From positions 123,172 to 187,171 of the forward strand of contig CAJQJY010000004.1 of the NCBI GenBank assembly GCA_905478765.1: 64,000 nucleotides of DNA, read 5' to 3'. The notes under the pieces are model-generated. The model was not told where the DNA came from. It was given only the letters and a program-made list of their open reading frames with translations, and ran no database searches. The position numbers were made by a program, and so were the translations under genes. How positions within the stretch are numbered: the stretch's first letter is position 1; every line of letters starts with the position of its first letter. Below, one piece after another: positions 9,258-18,050 of this stretch. This DNA is from an uncultured Flavobacteriales bacterium. Lineage in GTDB: Bacteria > Bacteroidota > Bacteroidia > Flavobacteriales > BACL11.

Positions 9258-10699
9258 TGGAAAAGATTTTAAATTATATAAATGGAGAGTTAGTAGCACC
9301 AACAAACGGAAATTATTTAGATAACTACAATCCATCTAACGGGGAGGTATATTCTTTAATTCCAGACTCTGAAAATCAGGATATTGACAATGCAGTAGCG
9401 GCTGCCAAAGAAGCGTTTAAAGGTTGGAGTAAAACTCCAAAACAAAAGCGTTCTGATATACTAATGAAGTTAGCTGATACGATTGAAAAGTATTCAGATG
9501 AATTGATAAAAGCTGAAAGCAAAGACAATGGGAAACCAGAATCTTTAGCCGCTCATGTGGATATCCCAAGAGCACCTGCTAATATCAGATTTTTTGCAGG
9601 AGCAATCCTTCATGATAGTTCTGAAATGCATGAAATGGACGGTATGGCAATCAACTATACTTTGCGTCAACCAGTAGGAGTAGCAGCTTGTATTTCTCCA
9701 TGGAATTTACCCCTTTATTTATTGACTTGGAAAATTGCACCAGCACTTGCTGCAGGAAATACAGTAGTCGCAAAACCTTCTGAAGTTACACCAATGACCG
9801 CTTACATCTTAAGTAAAATTTGTATTGAAGCAGGATTGCCAAAAGGAGTTTTAAATATTGTTCACGGATTAGGAAGTAAAACAGGAGACCCTCTTACCAC
9901 TCACCCAGACACACCAATTGTTTCCTTTACTGGAGGTACTGTTACTGGAAAACATATTGCAACTGTAACAGCACCAATGTTCAAAAAACTCTCTTTGGAA
10001 TTAGGAGGTAAAAATCCAAACATCATTTTTACAGATGCTGATTTTGATAAGGCAGTAAGTATGTCCGCTCGTGCAGCATTTACCAATCAAGGACAAATTT
10101 GTTTGTGTGGTTCTCGTCTTTTTGTACAAGAAGAAATTTACGATAAATTTAGAGATGCTTTAGTTACTAAAACATCAAAATTAAAAGTAGGTGATCCAAA
10201 AGACACTACATCTAATTTAGGTGCAGTAGTTTCCAAGGATCATATGGAAAAAATCCTAGCAAAAATTGAGTTAGCAAAAACTTTAGGAGGAAAGATTTTA
10301 ATTGGAGGAGAAAGAGAAATACTAGAAGGAGAGCTGAAAAATGGGTACTATGTTCAGCCAACAATTATTGAGGGACTTTCTTCTGATTGTGATATAAATC
10401 AAGAGGAGATTTTCGGACCTGTTGTTTCCTTAATTCCTTTTAAAACAGAAGAAGAAGTAGTGGAAATGGCCAATTCAACTAAGTATGGATTATCAGCATC
10501 TATCTTTACCGAAAATATAAGTAAAGCCCACAGAGTTGCTGCAAATATTGACTCTGGAATTGTGTGGATTAACACATGGCTTTTACGAGATTTACGAATC
10601 CCTTTTGGAGGAATGAAACACTCGGGTGTAGGTAGAGAAGGAGGATTTAAATCCCTGCAATTTTTTACAGAACCTAAAAATGTTTGTGTTAAAATTTAA
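9257..10699 (+). CDS. aldehyde dehydrogenase, probable 2-aminomuconate 6-semialdehyde dehydrogenase
   Basis: SPWNLPLYLLTWKIAPALAAGNTVVAKPSE, LELGGKNPN, QGQICLCGSR; operon context. Confidence 0.85.
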   Translation: MEKILNYINGELVAPTNGNYLDNYNPSNGEVYSLIPDSENQDIDNAVAAAKEAFKGWSKTPKQKRSDILMKLADTIEKYSDELIKAESKDNGKPESLAAHVDIPRAPANIRFFAGAILHDSSEMHEMDGMAINYTLRQPVGVAACISPWNLPLYLLTWKIAPALAAGNTVVAKPSEVTPMTAYILSKICIEAGLPKGVLNIVHGLGSKTGDPLTTHPDTPIVSFTGGTVTGKHIATVTAPMFKKLSLELGGKNPNIIFTDADFDKAVSMSARAAFTNQGQICLCGSRLFVQEEIYDKFRDALVTKTSKLKVGDPKDTTSNLGAVVSKDHMEKILAKIELAKTLGGKILIGGEREILEGELKNGYYVQPTIIEGLSSDCDINQEEIFGPVVSLIPFKTEEEVVEMANSTKYGLSASIFTENISKAHRVAANIDSGIVWINTWLLRDLRIPFGGMKHSGVGREGGFKSLQFFTEPKNVCVKI

Positions 10700-10700
10700 A

Positions 10701-11153
10701 ATGGAATACCAAGTTGCACATATTAAATTAGTTGATGCTGAAGCAATTCGTCCTTTAAGGTATAAAATGCTACGTCAAGGCAAAAATTATTCAACTACTT
10801 CATACAAAAGAGATAATGAAAAAAACACTTTTCATTTAGGAGTTACTGTAGAAGACAAGATTGTGAGTTGTGCTACTTTCTACCGTCAAGAAACAAATAA
10901 AAATCGATATAAAAATGCGTACAGATTAAGAGGAATGGCTACAGATTCTAGTTACCTCCGAAAAGGATATGGCAGACAGATCATGCATGAAGCTTTTCAG
11001 ATTCTAAAATCAAAAGAGTGTGATTTACTTTGGTGTAATGCACGTCTTAAAGCGGTTCCTTTTTACCAATCAGTAGGATTTCAAGAAGTTGGGGAGTTGT
11101 TTGACATCTCTGATATAGGACCGCATTATTATATGCATAAAAGAATAAAATAA
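10701..11153 (+). CDS. GNAT family N-acetyltransferase
   Basis: LRGMATDSSYLRKGYGRQIMHEA acetyl-CoA loop, PFYQSVGFQEVGE; ATG at 10701 preferred over the track start at 10680. Confidence 0.88.
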   Translation: MEYQVAHIKLVDAEAIRPLRYKMLRQGKNYSTTSYKRDNEKNTFHLGVTVEDKIVSCATFYRQETNKNRYKNAYRLRGMATDSSYLRKGYGRQIMHEAFQILKSKECDLLWCNARLKAVPFYQSVGFQEVGELFDISDIGPHYYMHKRIK

Positions 11154-11570
11154 ATGAACGGAGAGAAATTTAATTCAGATAGAGCGCCTGGCGCGGTAGG
11201 ATTATATCCTCATGCTCGAAAAGTAGGTAATATTTTATATTTATCAGGAGTAGGCCCAAGAAAGGCAGGACAAACAGATATTCCAGGAGTAACATTTAAT
11301 GAAAGTGGAGGGATTGAAAGTTATGATATTGAAACGCAATGTCATTCTGTTTTTGACAACATTCGTTTTATTTTAGAAGATGCTGGTTCATCTTGGGATA
11401 ACATTGTAGATGTTCAAGTTTTCCTTACCAACATGAAGGATGATTTTAAGACTTACAATAAAATTTACGCAGAGTATTTTAAGCATAATCAACCCTGCAG
11501 AACAACAATAGAGATAAAGAGTTTACCAACTCCTATAGCAATAGAATTAAAAGTAATAGCAACTATTTAA
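11154..11570 (+). CDS. RidA family protein, probable 2-aminomuconate deaminase
   Basis: RidA fold motifs NILYLSGVGP, CRTTIEIKSLPTPIAIELKVIA; operon context. Confidence 0.82.
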   Translation: MNGEKFNSDRAPGAVGLYPHARKVGNILYLSGVGPRKAGQTDIPGVTFNESGGIESYDIETQCHSVFDNIRFILEDAGSSWDNIVDVQVFLTNMKDDFKTYNKIYAEYFKHNQPCRTTIEIKSLPTPIAIELKVIATI

Positions 11571-11580
11571 AACAAATATT

Positions 11581-12111
11581 ATGGAAATAAAAAAACCGTT
11601 TAACTTACAAAAATGGATTGATGAAAACAGACATCTGTTAAAGCCACCTGTAGGCAATAAAAATCTTTATATTGAATCTGAAGATTATATAGTAATGATA
11701 GTCGCAGGACCAAATGCAAGAAAAGATTATCATTATAATGAGACAGAAGAGCTTTTTTACCAAATTGAAGGGGATATTATTGTAAAAACACAGCAAGGCG
11801 GAAAATTGGTTGAGCATGAAATTAAAGAAGGAGAAATGTTTTTGTTACCACCAAAGATACCACATTCACCGGTTAGATCAGAAGGTTCTATTGGATTGGT
11901 AATTGAAAGAAAAAGAACGACAAAACACAAAGACGGATTAATGTGGTTTTCTGATACTGCTAACGAACTACTTTATGAAGAATATTTTCATCTAACAAAC
12001 GTAGAAAAGGATTTTTTGCCTGTTTTCAAGAGGTTTTATTCTAATGAAAAGTTAAGAACTTGTCCTAAAACAGGAGAAATTATGGAAAGTGATAAAAAAT
12101 ATATAGATTAA
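11581..12111 (+). CDS. nbaC: 3-hydroxyanthranilate 3,4-dioxygenase
   Basis: Cupin ligands DYHYNETEELFYQ and PPKIPHSPVR, WFSDTANELLYEEYF. Confidence 0.94.
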   Translation: MEIKKPFNLQKWIDENRHLLKPPVGNKNLYIESEDYIVMIVAGPNARKDYHYNETEELFYQIEGDIIVKTQQGGKLVEHEIKEGEMFLLPPKIPHSPVRSEGSIGLVIERKRTTKHKDGLMWFSDTANELLYEEYFHLTNVEKDFLPVFKRFYSNEKLRTCPKTGEIMESDKKYID

Positions 12112-12208
12112 TAGTTGTGGGCTTTAATTTATTATGTTTAAAATATGCAGTTATTAGAAAAGCAATCTAAAATATAATGAAATTATTGAAGAAAATTAAA
12201 ATGATATT

Positions 12209-13246
12209 ATGCGAATAAATGGACATGGACATATACTGCCAGAGCCTTCTCAGATTCCCGCTTTCATGAAGAAGAAGAAACTTTTTTGGATTGATGAAGA
12301 CAAAAAGTTTATGAGGCAAGGAGATTGGTCCAGACCAATTAATGGCACTGGCTTTTTCGTTAAAGAAAAAATAGAATGGATGAATCAATATAATATCGAT
12401 CACGGTGTTATGTTATGTCTTTCACAGTTATACTGTAATGGATGGGAAAAGCAAGATTGTGCTGATGGAATTCGTTTTCAAAATGATTTCAACGCTTCTA
12501 TTCAAAGTGATTATCCTGAAAAGTTTACTTGTGGGTTTGTGGTCCAACCATTATATGTAGAACAGGCTCTTAAGGAAATAGATAGATGTGTTAATATACT
12601 TGGCTTAAAATTGCTTTGTCTGCCTACACATTTTTTAAATGCAAATCAAGAATGGCTGTCTGTTGCTGAAGCAGATGTTGATCCGATATTTGAATTAGCT
12701 AATGAATATGGATTAGCTATTCAAATTCATCCTTACGATGGAGAGAAAATGGTTGCTTTAAAAAACCAATATTGGAGATTTCATTTAGTTTGGATGATGG
12801 CACAATGTGCTGACACATTGCATCTCTTTACTCTTAGAGATTTACCAAACATATATCCAAATCTAAGAACTAGTTTTGCACATGGAGGTATGCTAGGAAT
12901 AGCTAATTATGGAAGAAGAATACAAGGTTTTGATGGTCGCCCAGATCTTTTTGAAAAATTGCAAGACCCTAGAAAAACTTTAGGACACAAAAATTTATAT
13001 TTCGACACATTAGTACATGATACTCACACTTTAGAGCTGCTAAAAAAGCGAGTTGGGGCTAGCCAAATAATACTGGGGTTAGATGATCCTTTTCCTTTAG
13101 GAGAGATGGAGGGTATAGGCACTTCATATCCAGGAAGAGTTTTAGACTATGCTGTAGAAATAGGAGTTTTAACAGAACAAGAAGGAAGTGATATAAGCAA
13201 TAAAAATGTATTAGATTGGCTAGGCAAAAAAGAAGATTTTATATAA
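12209..13246 (+). CDS. nbaD: amidohydrolase, 2-amino-3-carboxymuconate-6-semialdehyde decarboxylase (ACMSD)
   Basis: HGHILPEPS metal motif, QIHPYDGEKM, FAHGG, LGLDDPFPLGE. Confidence 0.92.
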   Translation: MRINGHGHILPEPSQIPAFMKKKKLFWIDEDKKFMRQGDWSRPINGTGFFVKEKIEWMNQYNIDHGVMLCLSQLYCNGWEKQDCADGIRFQNDFNASIQSDYPEKFTCGFVVQPLYVEQALKEIDRCVNILGLKLLCLPTHFLNANQEWLSVAEADVDPIFELANEYGLAIQIHPYDGEKMVALKNQYWRFHLVWMMAQCADTLHLFTLRDLPNIYPNLRTSFAHGGMLGIANYGRRIQGFDGRPDLFEKLQDPRKTLGHKNLYFDTLVHDTHTLELLKKRVGASQIILGLDDPFPLGEMEGIGTSYPGRVLDYAVEIGVLTEQEGSDISNKNVLDWLGKKEDFI

Positions 13247-14047
13247 ATGAAAGCACTTATATACACAGGAGGGGAGAAAATAGAAGTAGACTTTTCTAGA
13301 GGAATGGATATTTCTATTCCACTTTATTTTAATGGAGAACAACCAAACACTTATGGAGTAGATAAAGCTACTTCCTCTGCATATCAAGACGGGCAATTTA
13401 TTGGAGATACTCGCAAAGGAGGCCCTTGCAATTTTGAAACTTATAGTTTTACTACACATTGTAACGGAACACATACTGAGTGCATTGGTCATATTACTAA
13501 TGAAAGAATTTCAATTTTATCTTCTTTAAAAGAAGAAATGATTCCTTCAACTTTGGTTTCAGTAACTCCAAAAAGTACCAATGAAAATTATACTCCTGCA
13601 TTAAATAAAGAAGATTTAGTAATTACAAAACAAGATTTGGAAATTCAACTCAAAGGAGTCAATATTGAGTTGTTAAAAGGAATTATTATACGCACACTAC
13701 CTAATTCTGAAGAAAAGTTAAGTAGAGACTATATGAAAGAAACACCTGCTTTTTTTAGTATAGATGCAATGGAGTATTTAGTGAGTTTAGGAGTGCAACA
13801 TTTGCTAGTAGATATTCCATCAGTAGATAGATTGTTTGATGATGGACACTTATCGACTCATAATATATTTTGGGAAACAAAAGATAAAGAGTTTAACCTG
13901 GACGCCCAAACCAAAACCATAACAGAAATGATTTTTGTTCCTTCTTCTGTGGAAGATGGAGCCTATCTATTAAATCTGCAAATTCCTGCATTTTTTTCTG
14001 ATGCAGCGCCAAGCAGGCCCATAATTTACAAGATATATGAATTATAA
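13247..14047 (+). CDS. cyclase-family protein, probable kynurenine formamidase
   Basis: KynB-like HCNGTHTECIGH metal motif and operon position. Confidence 0.75.
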   Translation: MKALIYTGGEKIEVDFSRGMDISIPLYFNGEQPNTYGVDKATSSAYQDGQFIGDTRKGGPCNFETYSFTTHCNGTHTECIGHITNERISILSSLKEEMIPSTLVSVTPKSTNENYTPALNKEDLVITKQDLEIQLKGVNIELLKGIIIRTLPNSEEKLSRDYMKETPAFFSIDAMEYLVSLGVQHLLVDIPSVDRLFDDGHLSTHNIFWETKDKEFNLDAQTKTITEMIFVPSSVEDGAYLLNLQIPAFFSDAAPSRPIIYKIYEL

Positions 14048-15287
14048 AAATACAGCAGAATTTGCTTTAGAGTTAGACGCAAAAGATGCATTGAAGAATT
14101 ACAGAAATGAATTTCATATACCATTACAGAAAAATGGAGATGAGCATATTTATATGTGTGGAAACTCACTCGGATTGCAGCCTAAACGAACAAAGGAATA
14201 TTTAAATCAGGAGTTGGAAGATTGGGCTACTTTTGGAGTGGAAGGACATTTTCACGCTAAAAATCCTTGGATGCCTTATCACGAGTTTTTAACCGAGAGT
14301 TATGCTAAAATTGTAGGTGCAAAACCAGCTGAGGTAGTCGCTATGAATACGCTTACGGTTAACCTGCATTTACTGATGGTTTCTTTTTACAGACCAAGTG
14401 AAAAACGATATAAAATTATCATTGAAGGAGATGCTTTTCCATCGGATATTTATGCAGTAGAATCTCAGCTAAAACATCATGGATTTTCTCCAGCAAATAC
14501 TTTAATAAAATTAAGACCAAGAGATGGAGAGTTTGCAATTAGAACAGAAGATATTCAAACAATAATTGAGCGTGAAGGAGATGAAATTTCACTTATTATG
14601 TTGGGAGGAGTAAACTACTATACGGGTCAGGTTTTTGACTTTGAAAACATTACAAAATTAGCACATGCAAAAGGAATAAATGTTGGTTTTGATTTGGCTC
14701 ATGCAGCTGGAAATATTAAATTAGAACTGCATAAATGGGGAGTTGATTTTGCTGTTTGGTGTTCTTATAAATACTTGAATTCGGGTCCTGGATCTGTAGC
14801 AGCAGCTTTTGTACATGAAAAACATCATGCTACAAATCTTAACCGTTTTGCAGGTTGGTGGGGGCACAACAAAGAGGATAGATTTAAAATGCCAGATAGT
14901 TTTAGTCCTATACAAACAGCTGAGGGATGGCAATTGAGTAACCCTCCAATTTTATCATTAGCAGCAATTCGCGCTTCTTTATCTATTTTTGATGAGGTGG
15001 GAATGGATAAGTTAGTTGCAAAATCTAAGGAATTAACAAATTACTTATTGTATTTATTGAACACAATCGATACAGATACAATAGAAATTATTACACCAGA
15101 AGAAAAAGGTTGTCAGCTTTCTATTCGAGTTAAAAATGGAAATAAACCTTTGTTTGATTCCATTACAGAAAAAGGAGTTGTTGCGGATTGGAGAGAGCCG
15201 GATGTAATTCGTGTGGCCCCTATTCCACTTTACAATAGTTTTCAGGATGTGTTTAATTTTTATAATATCCTAAAAGAAGAATTATAA
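14037..15287 (+). CDS. kynU: kynureninase
   Basis: YMCGNSLGLQPK, GFDLAHAAGNIKLELHKWGVDFAVWCSYKYLNSGPG PLP-lysine motif. Confidence 0.97.
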   Translation: MNYKNTAEFALELDAKDALKNYRNEFHIPLQKNGDEHIYMCGNSLGLQPKRTKEYLNQELEDWATFGVEGHFHAKNPWMPYHEFLTESYAKIVGAKPAEVVAMNTLTVNLHLLMVSFYRPSEKRYKIIIEGDAFPSDIYAVESQLKHHGFSPANTLIKLRPRDGEFAIRTEDIQTIIEREGDEISLIMLGGVNYYTGQVFDFENITKLAHAKGINVGFDLAHAAGNIKLELHKWGVDFAVWCSYKYLNSGPGSVAAAFVHEKHHATNLNRFAGWWGHNKEDRFKMPDSFSPIQTAEGWQLSNPPILSLAAIRASLSIFDEVGMDKLVAKSKELTNYLLYLLNTIDTDTIEIITPEEKGCQLSIRVKNGNKPLFDSITEKGVVADWREPDVIRVAPIPLYNSFQDVFNFYNILKEEL

Positions 15288-16621
15288 TGCAAAAGAATAT
15301 TACAATTGTAGGAGCTGGATTAGCAGGTTCATTATGTGCTTTATATTTAACCAAAAGAGGGCATCATGTTTCTATTTTTGAAAGAAGAAATGACTTACGT
15401 TCAGAGATTATTACTGCTGGGAAGTCTATCAATTTAGCACTTTCAAAAAGGGGTTTGACTGCATTAAAAAAGGTTGGTGTTGATTCTGAGGTAATGAAAA
15501 TTGCTACACCTATGTATAAACGAATAATGCATGATGATAAAGGTAATTTAACAGAGCAACTTTACGGAAATGATGGTCAGGCAATTTATTCTGTATCAAG
15601 GGCACAATTAAATGTACTAATGATGAAATTGGCTGCAAAAAATGGAGCGAATCTTTATTTTAATGAGAAATGCGTAGCAGCTAACCTTGAGCAGTCAAGT
15701 GTAGTTTTTGAAAACACTAATACAAATCAAAAGCAAACTGTCACATCTGATTTGATAATTGGAGCTGATGGGGCTTTTTCATCCGTTAGGAAGCAAATGG
15801 TAGTGCAACATGATCATGACTATAGTTATAATAAAATCGAACATGACTATAAAGAGTTACATATTCCTCCAGATAAAAACGGAACTTTTTTATTAGATAA
15901 GAATGCTTTACATATTTGGCCAAGAGGAGAGTTTATGCTTATTGCATTAGCTAATTTGGATGGCAGTTTTACTTGCACTTTATTTGCGCCTAAAAAAGGA
16001 GAGAAATCTTTTGAAGGTCTAAATTCAAAATTAGAGGTAGAACATTATTTCAGAACGATTTTTCCTGATTTTTTAGATTTAGTCCCTGATTTATATGAAC
16101 AGTGGATTGCTAATCCTACTTCTGGCTTAGGAATTATAAAAACTTATCCCTGGCATATAAAAGATACTGTAGTGTTAATTGGGGATGCTGCTCATGCAAC
16201 GGTGCCGTTTTACGGACAAGGCATGAATGCAAGTCTTGAGGATTGTAGAATATTAGATGAATTACTAGATAAGCATGGAGATGATTTAAAGTCTTGCTTT
16301 GAAGAATATTCTAAAAGTAGGAAGCCTAACGGTGATGGATTACAGGATCTGTCTATGCAGAATTTTATTGTAATGCGTGATAATACAGCTGATCCTAAAT
16401 TTTTACTACAGAAAGAAATAGAAAAGAAATTTTCTAATTTATATCCTGATAAATGGATTCCACTTTATTCTATGGTTAGTTTTACTAATATTCCTTATGC
16501 TGATGCTTGGCAAATTGGAATGAAACAAGAAAAAATGATGGAAGAAATTATGAAAATACCAAATATTGAAAAAAAGTGGGAAAATGATGAAATAATGTTA
16601 GAAATGTTAAGTTTGGTGTAA
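15287..16621 (+). CDS. kmo: kynurenine 3-monooxygenase
   Basis: GAGLAGSLCALYL FAD motif, GRSINLALSxRG-like segment, GDAAHATVPFYGQGMNASLEDC. Confidence 0.97.
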   Translation: MQKNITIVGAGLAGSLCALYLTKRGHHVSIFERRNDLRSEIITAGKSINLALSKRGLTALKKVGVDSEVMKIATPMYKRIMHDDKGNLTEQLYGNDGQAIYSVSRAQLNVLMMKLAAKNGANLYFNEKCVAANLEQSSVVFENTNTNQKQTVTSDLIIGADGAFSSVRKQMVVQHDHDYSYNKIEHDYKELHIPPDKNGTFLLDKNALHIWPRGEFMLIALANLDGSFTCTLFAPKKGEKSFEGLNSKLEVEHYFRTIFPDFLDLVPDLYEQWIANPTSGLGIIKTYPWHIKDTVVLIGDAAHATVPFYGQGMNASLEDCRILDELLDKHGDDLKSCFEEYSKSRKPNGDGLQDLSMQNFIVMRDNTADPKFLLQKEIEKKFSNLYPDKWIPLYSMVSFTNIPYADAWQIGMKQEKMMEEIMKIPNIEKKWENDEIMLEMLSLV

Positions 16622-16739
16622 ATTATTGCATTTTTGTGTAAAAATATAGTATTTTGATTGGTTTTCATTTTGCTAAACATTTGTATTTAAATTTAAAATT
16701 GATAAAAAATGTACAAGAATGACTAAAAATCGCACAATA

Positions 16740-17465
16740 ATGACTAAAAACACTCTATTTATACTAATAATTACTATTTTCAGCTCTTGTCAAAAAAGAG
16801 AGTTAAAAACAATTATTCTATCTAAAGCATCTGAAAACTATGTAAAATGGATGGAAAATGACAACACGATTATTCTAGACGCTTACACCATAAAAAATAC
16901 AGATTCTATATTGGCATTGGCTGATGGAATCATTTTAACGGGAGGAGAAGACATCAATCCTTTACAATATAATGATACCGTAAATTTGACAGTTTGTGGA
17001 GATTTTGATTTAAGTAGAGATACGCTTGAACGCAAATTATTTGACTTTGCATTTAAAAATAAAGTGCCATTAATTGGTGTTTGTAGAGGAATGCAAATGA
17101 TGAATGTAGCTAGTGGAGGAACGCTATATGGTGATATTCCAGCTGAAATTGGCACAGAAGTTATTCATAGAAACAATGGAGAAGTAGATCATAAAATAGT
17201 TTTGACTGATACGTGTTCTTTAATTTTTCCACATAATACAGATACAATTATGGTCAACTCTTTGCATCATCAGGGGCTTAAAATTATGCCCAATCATTTA
17301 CGCGTTATTGCTCGTGCTTTTGACGGAATTCCTGAAGCAGTAGTAATGAAAAAATCTTTTCACCCTTTTATGATTGCAGTTCAGTTTCATCCTGAAAGAC
17401 TTGGAAAAGAAAATGTAATACATCAGACTATGAAAAATAGTTTTTACAATGAAATCGGAAAATAA
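16740..17465 (+). CDS. class-I glutamine amidotransferase/gamma-glutamyl hydrolase-like (peptidase C26) lipoprotein
   Basis: Lipobox FSSC near N-terminus, nucleophile GVCRGMQMMN, QFHPE; second ATG (16740) preferred. Confidence 0.85.
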   Translation: MTKNTLFILIITIFSSCQKRELKTIILSKASENYVKWMENDNTIILDAYTIKNTDSILALADGIILTGGEDINPLQYNDTVNLTVCGDFDLSRDTLERKLFDFAFKNKVPLIGVCRGMQMMNVASGGTLYGDIPAEIGTEVIHRNNGEVDHKIVLTDTCSLIFPHNTDTIMVNSLHHQGLKIMPNHLRVIARAFDGIPEAVVMKKSFHPFMIAVQFHPERLGKENVIHQTMKNSFYNEIGK

Positions 17466-17542
17466 AAGATACTTTTTTTAATAGTTTAAATGAGAGGAAA
17501 TTAGAAGCAAATCCCTTACATTCGCCACCTTAAATTTCAGCA

Positions 17543-18001
17543 ATGCTTAAAGATATTATATTTACTTTCTTAATCAGCTTTTCTCCTTTTGGTGAGGCTC
17601 GTGTAGGTATTCCATATGGTATTGAGCATACAGATTTAACTCTTATTTGGGTTTTTATAATTGCATTATCTGCAAACCTATTAGTGTTTCCGCTTTTTTA
17701 TCGGGTAATAGAGTTTTTTAACAATCATTTTTTGAAGAGTAAATGGTATAGAAAGGCTGCAATTTATTTGTCGTTACGCGCTAGAAGAAAAACAGGAGCA
17801 GTAGTTCAAAAATATGGAGCTATTGGGCTATTAATTTTTGTAATGATTCCTTTACCATTTACAGGAGCTTATATTGGAACCATTGCCGCTTATATTTTTA
17901 AAATAGAATATAAAAAAGCGTTACTTGCTATCAACATAGGAGTGTTTTTTGCCTTAACTTTCATAATATTAGTTTGGCCTTTAATATCTTCATTTTTTTG
18001 A
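17543..18001 (+). CDS. small multi-drug export/COG2426-like membrane protein
   Basis: SPFGEARVGIPYGI, KYGAIGLLIFVMIPLPFTGAYIGTIAAY. Confidence 0.85.
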   Translation: MLKDIIFTFLISFSPFGEARVGIPYGIEHTDLTLIWVFIIALSANLLVFPLFYRVIEFFNNHFLKSKWYRKAAIYLSLRARRKTGAVVQKYGAIGLLIFVMIPLPFTGAYIGTIAAYIFKIEYKKALLAINIGVFFALTFIILVWPLISSFF

Positions 18002-18033
18002 TTTTTTTATACATTAAATGATTTCCTAAACCT

Positions 18034-18041
18034 TATCTTTG
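18034..18041 (+). promoter_or_regulatory. -7 box TATCTTTG before gpmI
   Basis: TAnnTTTG match 9 nt before ATG 18051. Confidence 0.55.
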
Positions 18042-18050
18042 CTTGTGAGT

